Positions 1 to 6,867 of a DNA stretch of 16,574 bases are shown here, piece by piece. The notes under the pieces are model-generated. The model did not search any database. It had not been told where the DNA came from and saw nothing but the letters and a program-made list of their open reading frames with translations. Made by a program: the position numbers and the translations under genes. Position 1 is the stretch's first letter. Each line of letters begins with the position of its first letter. Source of the DNA: JBGPYM01 sp041493205 (GTDB taxonomy: Bacteria; Bacteroidota; Ignavibacteria; UBA10030; UBA6906); contig JBGPYM010000039.1 of assembly GCA_041493205.1 (NCBI GenBank), forward strand, positions 1 to 16,574. Direction: 5' to 3'.

Positions 1-1
1 A

Positions 2-115
2 CGTGCCGCCACAGCGGCGGCGCTGCAGGCTGGGCTCGCCAGCTTCGCCGGCGCCGGCGTGCAGCTCGTGCCCACGTCCACCGTCATCGCGGACCTCGCC
101 TTGTCGCCGCCGTGA
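2..115 (+). CDS. 3' end of an unidentified gene, cut by the left edge
   Basis: An open frame enters from the left edge and ends at a TGA at 113-115. It gives 37 residues rich in Ala, Gly and Leu that close with LALSPP. No family is recognisable from so short a tail. It lies 21 bases before the ATG of the xseA remnant on the same strand, so the two may have been co-transcribed. The frame could also be chance in GC-rich DNA, because only 114 bases are visible and no start can be judged. Confidence 0.35.
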   Translation, partial: RAATAAALQAGLASFAGAGVQLVPTSTVIADLALSPP

Positions 116-136
116 GGGTTCTGTTAGAGTCGCGCC

Positions 137-613
137 ATGCAACTACCCCTCGACCTGTCGGCACTGACGAGCGTGCTGACGGTGTCGCAGCTGAACCAGC
201 GCGTGCGCGACGCACTCGATGCGCAGCTGGACGAGTGTTGGGTCGTCGGTGAGATCTCCAACTTCCGCGTGCCCCCCTCGGGACACTTCTATTTCAGCCT
301 GAAGGACGCGCGCAGTCAGATCGCCGCCGTCATGTTCCGCTCCGCCAGCCAACTGCTGGCGTTCCGGCCGGAAGATGGGATGCAGGTGATCGTGCGCGGC
401 CGCGTCGGTGTCTACGAGGTGCGCGGCAACCTCCAGCGACTGCATTTCGAGACCGCCCCACGAGCGCGAAAAGCAAGTGTGCAGAAGAGGGGTGAACCGG
501 TTGGTCGGGGCGTTTGTCATGTGTGGGGTAGGCGGGTCGCCGGCGCCACCAGAGCGGCCGGCAGGGGCGACCCGGCGGGTCGCCCCTGCTTCCACCAAAC
601 CTATCCCCGCTGA
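137..613 (+). pseudogene. xseA: Exonuclease VII large subunit, N-terminal fragment only
   Basis: XseA is the catalytic large subunit of exonuclease VII, which degrades single-stranded DNA with XseB. Residues 1-100 fit its N-terminal OB-fold: LTVSQLNQRVRD, the WVVGEISNF block, SGHFYFSLKD, AAVMFR, then a VRGRVGVYEVRGNLQ-like stretch (written here only as key blocks). Past residue 100 (base 436), or at most 110 (base 466), similarity is lost. The frame runs on through low-complexity Arg/Ala/Gly sequence to a stop at 611-613, across the palindrome at 561-589 and into the end of gltA. A normal XseA has roughly 400-450 residues, so the catalytic region is absent. The other two forward frames do not restore it, so a simple frameshift is not the cause. 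It is either a truncated relic or an assembly join. No good ribosome binding site precedes the ATG. Confidence 0.7.
561..589. repeat. REP-like perfect palindrome downstream of gltA
   Basis: Bases 561-573 are the exact reverse complement of 577-589, giving a 13-bp stem closed by the three bases GGC. An 11-base copy of the right arm (GGCGGGTCGCC, 574-584) also occurs at 531-541. The structure starts 12 bases past the gltA stop and could stop or stabilise the 3' end of the gltA transcript. There is no U-run on either strand, so a classic intrinsic terminator is not supported. GC-rich palindromes of this form resemble REP-type elements that recur between genes in many genomes. Only one full copy is present in this window, so repetitiveness is inferred. 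Confidence 0.6.
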
Positions 614-1920
614 CTCAACATGACCACGTCCCGTTTCGGCTGGCCGAGGTAGACCTGCCGCGGGCGGGAGATCTTCTGGTCTTCATCGAGCAGCATTTCC
701 TGCCACTGGGCGAGCCAGCCCGACATGCGCCCGATGGCGAAAAGGACGGGGAACATGTCGACAGGGAACTTGAGCGCCTGGTAGATCAGTCCGGAGTAGA
801 AATCGACGTTCGGATAGAGCTTCCGCTTGATGAAGTAGTCATCCTGCAGGGCAATCCGCTCCAGCTCGAGAGCGATGTCGAGTTTCGGGTTGCGGCCCGT
901 GACTTCGAACACCTGGTCCGCGAGCTTTTTGATGATTGTTGCCCGCGGATCGAAGTTTTTGTACACACGGTGGCCGAAGCCCATGAGGCGTCCCTGTCCC
1001 TCCTTCACCTCTTTGATGAACGCCGGTATGTTGTTGACGTTGCCGATGACGTCGAGCATCTTGAGCACGGCCTCATTTGCCCCGCCGTGCAGGGGACCGT
1101 ACAGCGCGGCGGAGGCCGCAGCGGCGGCGCTGAAGGGGTCCACCCGGGAACTCCCGACGCCGCGCATGGCGGAGGTGCTGCAATTCTGCTCGTGATCCGC
1201 ATGCAGGATGAAAAGGACATCGAGGGCCTTCGACAGGATCGGGTTCGGCGTGTATTTCGGCTCGGCGATTTTGAACATCATGCTGAGGAAATTCCCCGCG
1301 TAGTCGAGCTCGTTATCCGGGTGGACGTACGGCATCCCGGTGGCGTGGCGCGAGGCGAATGCGGCGAGGGTCGGGGCCTTCCCGATCAGGCGGTAGATCG
1401 TCAGTTTGCGCTCCTCGGCATCGCTGATTTTCTTGGCGCTTGGATAGAACGTGGAGAGGGCGGCGACGGCACTGACGAACATGCCCATGGGGTGGGCATC
1501 ATGATGGAAACCGTCCATGAATTTCTTGAGATTCTCATGGACGAACGTGTGGACCGTGATCAGGTTGGTCCAGTCGGCCAGTTGCGCCTTGGTGGGGAGC
1601 TCTCCGTTCACCAGGAGGTAGGCGACTTCAAGATACGCGCACTTCTCGGCGAGCTGCTCGATGGGATATCCGCGGTACTGGAGAATGCCGCGGTCGCCGT
1701 CGATGAATGTAATCGTGCTCTTGCAGGCCGCGGTGTTCATGAATGCGGGATCGTAGGTCATCATCCCGAAATCATCGTCTTTCACCTTGATCTTGCGAAG
1801 GTCGATGGCCTTGATCGTATCATGCTCAATCGGAAGCTCGTACGACTTCCCCGTGCGGTTGTCCGTGATGGTGAGGGTGTCGGGCTTGCCGGACTTTTTG
1901 ACATCAGTGGACGGCTGCAT
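601..1920 (-). CDS. gltA: Citrate synthase (type II)
   Basis: Condenses acetyl-CoA with oxaloacetate to citrate, the entry step of the TCA cycle, in the cytoplasm. The 439 residues match the usual length of the long, type II, NADH-sensitive bacterial enzymes. An N-terminal beta-rich extension (residues 15-60) precedes the all-helical core. The three expected catalytic residues are present: His278 in LHGGANE, His317 in GHRVYK and Asp373 in NVDFYSG. The HADHEQN block (240-246) and the DPR at 324-326 are also intact. The ATG at 1920 has a GAGGAG ribosome binding site at 1928-1933 with 7-base spacing. The gene is monocistronic, convergent with the xseA remnant and divergent from the barrel/haem operon. 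A promoter candidate at 2121-2149 predicts a leader of about 190 bases. Confidence 0.97.
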   Translation of the reverse strand: MQPSTDVKKSGKPDTLTITDNRTGKSYELPIEHDTIKAIDLRKIKVKDDDFGMMTYDPAFMNTAACKSTITFIDGDRGILQYRGYPIEQLAEKCAYLEVAYLLVNGELPTKAQLADWTNLITVHTFVHENLKKFMDGFHHDAHPMGMFVSAVAALSTFYPSAKKISDAEERKLTIYRLIGKAPTLAAFASRHATGMPYVHPDNELDYAGNFLSMMFKIAEPKYTPNPILSKALDVLFILHADHEQNCSTSAMRGVGSSRVDPFSAAAAASAALYGPLHGGANEAVLKMLDVIGNVNNIPAFIKEVKEGQGRLMGFGHRVYKNFDPRATIIKKLADQVFEVTGRNPKLDIALELERIALQDDYFIKRKLYPNVDFYSGLIYQALKFPVDMFPVLFAIGRMSGWLAQWQEMLLDEDQKISRPRQVYLGQPKRDVVMLSQRG

Positions 1921-2120
1921 CGTGATGCTCCTCTACGGTTCGGTGATCATAATGGTGCGCGAAGAGCGCTTCTCCGGATGGCAATCGAACGGTGTCCGAC
2001 GGCGGGATCTGAAGGCCGCGGAGGGCGGCAGTTCGTGCAGGTTGGTTTGGGAAGAACGTCTGCTGACCGGTTGATGCATCGTGTCAGCACAGGCTCTCTC
2101 AGCGGAGGTATGCCAGTGTG

Positions 2121-2149
2121 AATATAACCAAAACGTGAGCGAGTCGCAA
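2121..2149 (-). promoter_or_regulatory. Candidate gltA promoter
   Basis: On the minus strand there is a TTGCGA -35 box (2149-2144), 17 bases, then a TATATT -10 box (2126-2121). Transcription would start near 2114, leaving a leader of about 190 bases before the gltA ATG at 1920. The same TTGC...TATATT pattern recurs at other operon starts in the window, which raises confidence. No better promoter was found nearer the gene; a TATGAT at 1951-1946 lacks a -35 partner. Confidence 0.5.
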
Positions 2150-2516
2150 AACCCCACAGATGTTGAAATCTCCATCAGCCGCTCCTCCCTGTGCATGTCC
2201 TTGCATGATCGTACGGTGACCCTGCGAGCGTGTGCTCGTTGTGGTTGTCATTGGAGTGACGCGCCGCACACACTGTACTCCCCGCATGGCTTTTATTCCG
2301 ATTGACACATTTTTCTGGAGGCGCATCTGTGCCTTTGCCCTCCGGCTCCCGTGGGCGGAGATCGTGTATCTCGTAACCAAAGTGAGAGGAACACGCCCCT
2401 CCGCGCAAAGAGATAAAAATAAGTGGCACCTATGTTGCTATTTTCAACGGAAAAAAGAGCCCTAAACGAACAAAAAATCGACATCCCCGAGCAAATGGGC
2501 AAAATATAAATTACTC

Positions 2517-2528
2517 GCAAAATTTTGC
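2517..2528. promoter_or_regulatory. Palindromic candidate operator
   Basis: GCAAAATTTTGC is a perfect 12-bp palindrome that ends at the base just before the TTGACA -35 box. A direct copy of its left half, GCAAAAT, lies 18 bases upstream at 2499-2505, with a near copy, GCAAAT, at 2491-2496. The placement and repetition suggest binding of a dimeric regulator at the promoter of the barrel/haem operon. The regulator is not encoded in the window. An intrinsic AT-rich upstream promoter element is the alternative. Confidence 0.4.
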
Positions 2529-2556
2529 TTGACATTAAACCTCCCCTCGCTATATT
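2529..2556 (+). promoter_or_regulatory. Promoter of the barrel/haem operon
   Basis: TTGACA (2529-2534) and TATATT (2551-2556) are separated by 16 bases, a near-consensus housekeeping-sigma promoter inside an AT-rich patch. Transcription would begin at about 2563, leaving a 5' leader of roughly 90 bases before the ATG at 2653. It is the only strong promoter seen upstream of the seven genes 2653-10287. Confidence 0.65.
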
Positions 2557-2652
2557 AGGGCTGGATCGTTTCCCTCCCCAGGACACGATTGTTTAAATCC
2601 CCCGTTCTTTCTGATACGTACACTACCCGGACTCCGGAGGATTGGCACTCGC

Positions 2653-3231
2653 ATGCGTCGCGCCCTGCTCGCTTCCTGTACCGCACTTATTCTCCTCACG
2701 GTTCCGGCATCCTCCCAGGATTTCTCGGTATACCTCACTCCTCTCGTTTCATTTGATTCCTATAAGGCGCTCGACCTCGGCCCCGGCATGAATATCGGCG
2801 CGTCCGTTACTGTGGACATTGCCGGACCTCTCCGGGTCACCGGTGCTGCACTCTTTGGAACGAGGACGGCGTCGTATGATCTCATCGGCAGAACCGGTCA
2901 TGTGGATGTACGAACCGGAACGTATGCGGGCTCGGTATCCTTCAGGGTCCTGGGTTCCCGCGAGGGGGGAGAACTGGCGGCGGTCCTCAGTGGGGGGGCC
3001 GTCGTCAGTTCAGTCGATCCCATGACCGTGCCTGCAGGAGGGCTCGGCGTGGTGACCATCCCCGGACGTGCGGAGACCCGCGGCTACATCGCTCTCGGAC
3101 TCTCCGGTGCCCTGGCGCTGTCGTCCCGCGTGGCGATCACGTGTGATCCCGCGCTGCGATTCATGACCCCGTTGTCATCCGCACCAGCAGACTACGCAAT
3201 TTCAGGAGGGATCCGTGTCGCTCTTTTCTAA
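2653..3231 (+). CDS. Secreted small beta-barrel-like protein 1
   Basis: Has 192 residues. An N-terminal signal peptide (Arg-Arg, then a hydrophobic run to about residue 20, with likely cleavage at ASS before QDF) sends it through Sec. The mature part alternates short polar and hydrophobic stretches rich in Gly, Ser, Val and Thr, and it ends in IRVALF. A C-terminal aromatic residue on a final beta strand is typical of outer-membrane barrels folded by BamA. No named family was recognised. The first gene after the promoter, it has a GGAGG at 2636-2640, a rather long 12 bases before the ATG. Its last 17 bases overlap the next gene. An outer-membrane pore or scaffold role for the haem lipoprotein downstream is inferred from context only. 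Confidence 0.8.
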   Translation: MRRALLASCTALILLTVPASSQDFSVYLTPLVSFDSYKALDLGPGMNIGASVTVDIAGPLRVTGAALFGTRTASYDLIGRTGHVDVRTGTYAGSVSFRVLGSREGGELAAVLSGGAVVSSVDPMTVPAGGLGVVTIPGRAETRGYIALGLSGALALSSRVAITCDPALRFMTPLSSAPADYAISGGIRVALF

Positions 3232-3793
3232 ACCCCAGTTCCGTGCGATCGCGCTGACATCGGTTCTCTGCGCGTGCGTGTGCGGGCTTCGCGCACAGCA
3301 GACGGATGCAAAGCCGCCGGTTGGATCGGTGCGGCCGCCGCTGGTCGATTTCGGGGAAGGGGTGACGTTCGAAATCAGTCCGCACACCGGCCTGATGGGG
3401 AACAGCGGAACCTTCGGATTGAACATGCTCATGAACTACAGCTCCTTCAGCCTTGAACTCGCCGGTGAGCAGGTCATCGGCCGGACGGCAAACCTGTACC
3501 CGGTTTCGCTCAATGCGATCCTGAATCTTTCCACCCGCGGGCGCCTGATCCCCTACGGGGCGGTGGGGGCGGGACTCTTTCTTACTGTCCCGACGAATGC
3601 GCTGGGGGCAGAGACGGTCTCCACGCTCGGCATCAACTTCGGCGGAGGTGCGCGCTACTACATTACACGATCGTTCGGCGTGCGGCTGGAGGGCAAACAG
3701 TATATCACCAGCGTCAGCAATGGCAGGGATCTGAAAGACGAACTGCTGTTCTTCCAGGAAGTCAGTGTCGGTGTCACGTTCCTATTCCGATAA
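3215..3793 (+). CDS. Secreted small beta-barrel-like protein 2
   Basis: Has 192 residues and starts at a GTG that lies inside the preceding gene. The start is supported by an AGGAGG at 3204-3209 with 5-base spacing and by the signal peptide that follows directly (basic start, hydrophobic core, GLRA before QQ). The mature protein has Gly- and aromatic-rich strands such as GALGA-like loops, GGGARYYI and RLEGKQYI. The C-terminus VTFLFR is barrel-like, ending one residue past the usual terminal Phe. It resembles small porin-family outer-membrane barrels of 8 strands, but no specific family is claimed. The 17-base overlap with gene 1 points to translational coupling and a shared assembly. Confidence 0.8.
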   Translation: MSLFSKPQFRAIALTSVLCACVCGLRAQQTDAKPPVGSVRPPLVDFGEGVTFEISPHTGLMGNSGTFGLNMLMNYSSFSLELAGEQVIGRTANLYPVSLNAILNLSTRGRLIPYGAVGAGLFLTVPTNALGAETVSTLGINFGGGARYYITRSFGVRLEGKQYITSVSNGRDLKDELLFFQEVSVGVTFLFR

Positions 3794-3811
3794 GTAACTC
3801 CAGAGTACACC

Positions 3812-4372
3812 ATGAACAGGCAGTACCGTCTTCGCATCTGTGCATTGTTGATCCCACTTGTCGCGCTCGCGGGCGGCGCCGCAGCCCAGCCCCGCTTTGA
3901 ACACAGCCTGAGCCTGTCGGGGGGATTGTATGCGGCAAGCGGCCTCGGCACCAATTTCTATTACGGAGTGCGCTATAACTACTATGTGCTTGGGGGGCGC
4001 TACTTTTTCGAGGCGTCCCTTTGCACGGGGAGTCTCGAGTCCGCGGTGCTCAAGACGATATCCAAGTCGCAGCTCTTTGCCAGCGAACGGCTCACAACCT
4101 ATGAGTTCGGCGTCGCGGTAGACGCAAATCCGTCCGGCCCCGTCCCCTTTCTGATCTTCGGCGTGGCCGGCATTAACCAGGGGGGAGAAACGTCGTTTGC
4201 CGGCGTCGTCGGCTTCGGCAAGCGGGTGCCCCTCCCGGGGCTGTTCGGGGTGAACGGGCTCGGTATCCGGTTTGATGCGCGGGACCATATCTTTTCGCAA
4301 CGGCTGAACAACAGCGATCCGATTATCGTGCATAACATCGTCGCGACGTTCGGCATCCAGGTCTATTTTTGA
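3812..4372 (+). CDS. Secreted small beta-barrel-like protein 3
   Basis: Has 186 residues. The signal peptide covers residues 1-25 (NRQYRLR, hydrophobic core, GGAAA before QPRF). The mature chain is rich in Gly, Tyr and Phe with repeated amphipathic strands (YYGVRYNYYV, GRYFFEASL, LIFGVAGI) and ends in GIQVYF. A terminal aromatic residue is expected of an outer-membrane barrel. The segment GLGIRFDARDHIFSQ resembles a conserved block I associate with small outer-membrane barrel proteins near multihaem cytochrome genes; this is from memory and not tested. The gene follows protein 2 by 18 bases with no strong ribosome binding site, and it directly precedes the haem lipoprotein. Confidence 0.8.
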   Translation: MNRQYRLRICALLIPLVALAGGAAAQPRFEHSLSLSGGLYAASGLGTNFYYGVRYNYYVLGGRYFFEASLCTGSLESAVLKTISKSQLFASERLTTYEFGVAVDANPSGPVPFLIFGVAGINQGGETSFAGVVGFGKRVPLPGLFGVNGLGIRFDARDHIFSQRLNNSDPIIVHNIVATFGIQVYF

Positions 4373-4401
4373 GCGGTGTATCACAACGTAGCGGGGGAAC
4401 C

Positions 4402-6615
4402 ATGATACGACATTCTCGATTTCTGCGTGACGCGCTGCACACGGCGGCCCTGGCTCTTCCGGCACTCGCCGCCCTTTCCTGCGGCTCGTCGCCGCCCGAC
4501 GACATTCTCAAGAACTCGGGCCAGCCCGCGCTGGTGTTCGTGCGGGAAAACAGCCAGGTGAATAATCGCAGCGGCGCGATGGCCAGCAACGCCGACGAGT
4601 ACTATCCCGGGAGCGACCTGTTTCTCCTGAGCCCCATCTCGCCGCAAGGGGAACTCACAAACCTGACCGCGCAGTACACGCAGCGCAACGTTGCGAGTCC
4701 CACGAGTTTTGGCGCGGCGGCGGACCCCGAAGTTTCCTTCGACGGGAGGAAAATTCTCTTCTCGATGAAGGTAAACAGGAATGCGCGCTGGCGGATCTAT
4801 GAGATGAACGCCGACGGCAGCGGGCTCGTGCAGCTCACCGATCAGGTGGCGGGGGACGATATGGATCCCGCGTACCTCCCGAACGGCCAGGTTATCTTTA
4901 CATCCACGCGGACCGGGATCGTGGACGAATATGAACGGCGGGGATCGCCGCTCCTCCACGTGGGTGACCGCGCGCCCGACGGGCGGCTGATCAATGTCCG
5001 GCAGCTCTCGTTCAATCAGAGTCACGACACGAACCCGATGGTTCATTCAAGCGGCAAGGTGATTTACAGCCGCTGGGAGCACCTGGGGAACCCCAACAAG
5101 TTTCCGCTCTTCGTGATCAATCCCGACGGCACCCGCCCGTTCGTCATGTACGGGAATCATTCTCCCTCGGCGAGCGGAAGCCGCGTGTTCCTGGAACCAC
5201 GCGAGCTTTCCGATGGCGGGATCGTCTGCTCAGTCATGGAGAGGAATTCGCCGTTCGAAGGGGGTGCGGTTGCGATCATCGACATATCGAAGTCCGATGA
5301 CAATCTGACGTTCATCACGCCGTCCACGGTCCCGTTCAACAATACGGGCCTGCCGACGAGCGCGCTGTTCAAAACCCCGTACCCGATCATCGACAAATCT
5401 TCGTCCCCCGACCGGCAGGAGAAGATCATCCTGGCAATGTCGCCCATACCGGTGCAGCCGGGCATGGCGGGCGCCCAGGTCGATTACGGTCTGTATGTCA
5501 TGGACAAGGACGGCAGCAATGTCCGCCTGATTTACAACGATCCGGGGTACAACGAATACGACCCGGTGGTGCTCGCCCCGCACGATCCTCCGGCGACGCT
5601 CCCGTTGGATCCGAACGTTGCGGCCGCACTGACCGCAGGCGTCACGACCGGCATGTTCTTCGACGGCAACGTATATGACAGGGCGACGAACGACGGACAG
5701 ACGCGCCCGTCCGCGACGCTCGTCAATGCCGACGGCATCGTGGGCCAGGCGCGCTACCTCCGCGTGCTTGAGGCGGTGCCCCTGCCGGCGAACGGCAACA
5801 AGCGCGGCGGGCCGATCGGCAACACGAACTTCGAAAAGCAGCGCGTCGTCGGCTATGCCCCCATCCGGAGCGACGGGTCGTTCGCGGTGGAGGTGCCGGC
5901 AAACCGGTCGCTCCATATGCAGACGCTCGATCAGTACGGCATGATGCTCGTCAACCAGCTCACCTGGGTGCAGGTCATGCCCGGCGAACACCGGCTCTGC
6001 ACCGGGTGCCACGATTCACACGACCGGGACAAAGTGATCAACGACCTGCAGATCACCGCGGGCCAGCAGGTCCTCAACAAGTCGCGCGGGACGACCTATG
6101 ACGCGGGGTTTAACAACGCGAACAATGTCCTGACCCATCCGTCGGCGCGCCTGGACACGGTCGATTTCTTCGACCGCCTGAGAACCTCCCGGAGCAACAC
6201 CATCCAGTCGGTGTTCGACAGCCGCTGCGTTTCATGCCACGGTGGAGCTTCGCCGGCGGCAGGACTGACGCTTCAGCTCCAGTCGACGGACATGACGGCG
6301 AACCTGACGAATACCACGACCGTGTATGATACGCTGACGGGCGTGACGCGGTACCGGACGAAAACGAACAGACTTGTCAACTATGTGACGCAGGACGGCG
6401 CGCGGCAGGACCCTCTGATGTGGATTATGTACGACCGCCAGCTCAACAACGCGAACAACACCGATTACCGGGCGCTCTCCTATGACCATTCACAGCTGTG
6501 GGCGAAGGACCAGTACAACAGGATCGATCCCTTCCTCCCGGCGAACCGGGACCTGCTCACAATGATCGAATGGCTCGATGCGGGCGCCCAGTTCTCGAAC
6601 GCAGTTGCGCCCTGA
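4402..6615 (+). CDS. HzsA-like dihaem lipoprotein with PD40 propeller
   Basis: Has 737 residues. The ATG at 4402 is preferred over an upstream TTG at 4369 because it directly begins a lipoprotein signal (lipobox ALSC, lipidated Cys27) and has GGGGGA at 4393-4398. Residues about 100-390 form a TolB/PD40-type propeller (blocks such as DGRKILFS, MNADGSG, NPDGTRP, MDKDGSN). Residues about 400-545 resemble the middle domain of hydrazine synthase alpha subunit, with GSFAVEVPANRSL, QTLDQYGM, a PGEHRLC motif and haem site CTGCH (533-537). The C-terminal part has a second site, CVSCHGG (609-613). The protein should be a c-type dihaem lipoprotein on the envelope or cell surface. HzsB and HzsC partners are absent, so hydrazine synthesis is not implied. 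In anammox HzsA, as I recall, a Tyr four residues after the first CxxCH His binds the haem iron; here that place is Asp541, with His540 beside it. The substrate is unknown. Confidence 0.85.
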   Translation: MIRHSRFLRDALHTAALALPALAALSCGSSPPDDILKNSGQPALVFVRENSQVNNRSGAMASNADEYYPGSDLFLLSPISPQGELTNLTAQYTQRNVASPTSFGAAADPEVSFDGRKILFSMKVNRNARWRIYEMNADGSGLVQLTDQVAGDDMDPAYLPNGQVIFTSTRTGIVDEYERRGSPLLHVGDRAPDGRLINVRQLSFNQSHDTNPMVHSSGKVIYSRWEHLGNPNKFPLFVINPDGTRPFVMYGNHSPSASGSRVFLEPRELSDGGIVCSVMERNSPFEGGAVAIIDISKSDDNLTFITPSTVPFNNTGLPTSALFKTPYPIIDKSSSPDRQEKIILAMSPIPVQPGMAGAQVDYGLYVMDKDGSNVRLIYNDPGYNEYDPVVLAPHDPPATLPLDPNVAAALTAGVTTGMFFDGNVYDRATNDGQTRPSATLVNADGIVGQARYLRVLEAVPLPANGNKRGGPIGNTNFEKQRVVGYAPIRSDGSFAVEVPANRSLHMQTLDQYGMMLVNQLTWVQVMPGEHRLCTGCHDSHDRDKVINDLQITAGQQVLNKSRGTTYDAGFNNANNVLTHPSARLDTVDFFDRLRTSRSNTIQSVFDSRCVSCHGGASPAAGLTLQLQSTDMTANLTNTTTVYDTLTGVTRYRTKTNRLVNYVTQDGARQDPLMWIMYDRQLNNANNTDYRALSYDHSQLWAKDQYNRIDPFLPANRDLLTMIEWLDAGAQFSNAVAP

Positions 6616-6636
6616 CAGACGGAAGGAGAACGACGC

Positions 6637-6867
6637 ATGAAACAGATACGACAGGCCATGGCAGTCCTCATCGTGCTCCTCACCGCCTCTGCGGTCGGTG
6701 GGTGCGCCACGGTGAAGGCATTTGATCGGGACAGGCTCGCCGATCCTATCATGGAGCGCCAGGACCATTTTGCAAAGCAGACGCTCGAGCAGAAGTTCTT
6801 CTCCTCCCGTGAGGGGAGCATCGGCGGGGCAGGCGGGATCGGCGGCGGCTGCGGGTGCGCGAAATGA
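6637..6867 (+). CDS. DUF4266-type small lipoprotein with GGGCGC tail
   Basis: Has 76 residues. The lipoprotein signal ends in VGGC (Cys23). The mature part is only about 54 residues: a short helical stretch (DRLADPIMERQDHF), then FFSSREGS and a Gly-rich tail ending GGGCGCAK. The conserved 'L..P.M' segment, an aromatic-Ser-(K/R)-Glu motif and the GG.G..GGGCGC tail match the DUF4266 family, whose function I do not know to be established. The two tail cysteines (72 and 74) could bind a metal or be modified; this is inference. AGGAG at 6624-6628 sits 8 bases before the ATG. Its stop overlaps the next gene by ATGA, and the DUF4266/DUF3570 pairing is a known recurring neighbourhood. Confidence 0.85.
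   Translation: MKQIRQAMAVLIVLLTASAVGGCATVKAFDRDRLADPIMERQDHFAKQTLEQKFFSSREGSIGGAGGIGGGCGCAK

Larger units (their letters stand above)
1921..2652. other. 732-bp divergent intergenic region
   Basis: Lies between the divergent gltA and the barrel/haem operon. The left two thirds have normal GC. They hold the putative gltA promoter (2121-2149), a long gltA leader and a weak 5-bp hairpin (CGAGC/GCTCG, 2225-2238). From about 2400 to 2560 the DNA turns clearly AT-rich, with GCAAAT at 2491, GCAAAAT at 2499 and a palindrome at 2517-2528, ending in the operon promoter at 2529-2556. Several short open frames cross the region on both strands, but none has a ribosome binding site, export signal or recognisable motif. 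I see no convincing gene or RNA in it. Confidence 0.6.

Noticed and set aside
970..2121. 383-codon open frame antisense to gltA
   Set aside because: It runs opposite a clear citrate synthase gene in GC-rich DNA. Its product has the Arg/Glu/Gly-rich look of a reading-frame shadow and no motif or ribosome binding site.
2081..2586. Several 60-97-codon open frames on both strands in the gltA-barrel intergenic region
   Set aside because: None has a ribosome binding site, signal peptide or recognisable motif. They overlap one another, and part of the region is better read as promoter DNA.
4369..4401. Upstream TTG start for the haem lipoprotein
   Set aside because: It would place 11 polar residues before the signal peptide. 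The ATG at 4402 has its own Shine-Dalgarno-like sequence and directly begins the lipoprotein signal.
4402..6615. Annotation as true hydrazine synthase alpha subunit
   Set aside because: There are no HzsB/HzsC genes, the protein is lipidated, and the recalled Tyr haem ligand is not conserved. Only a family resemblance is claimed.
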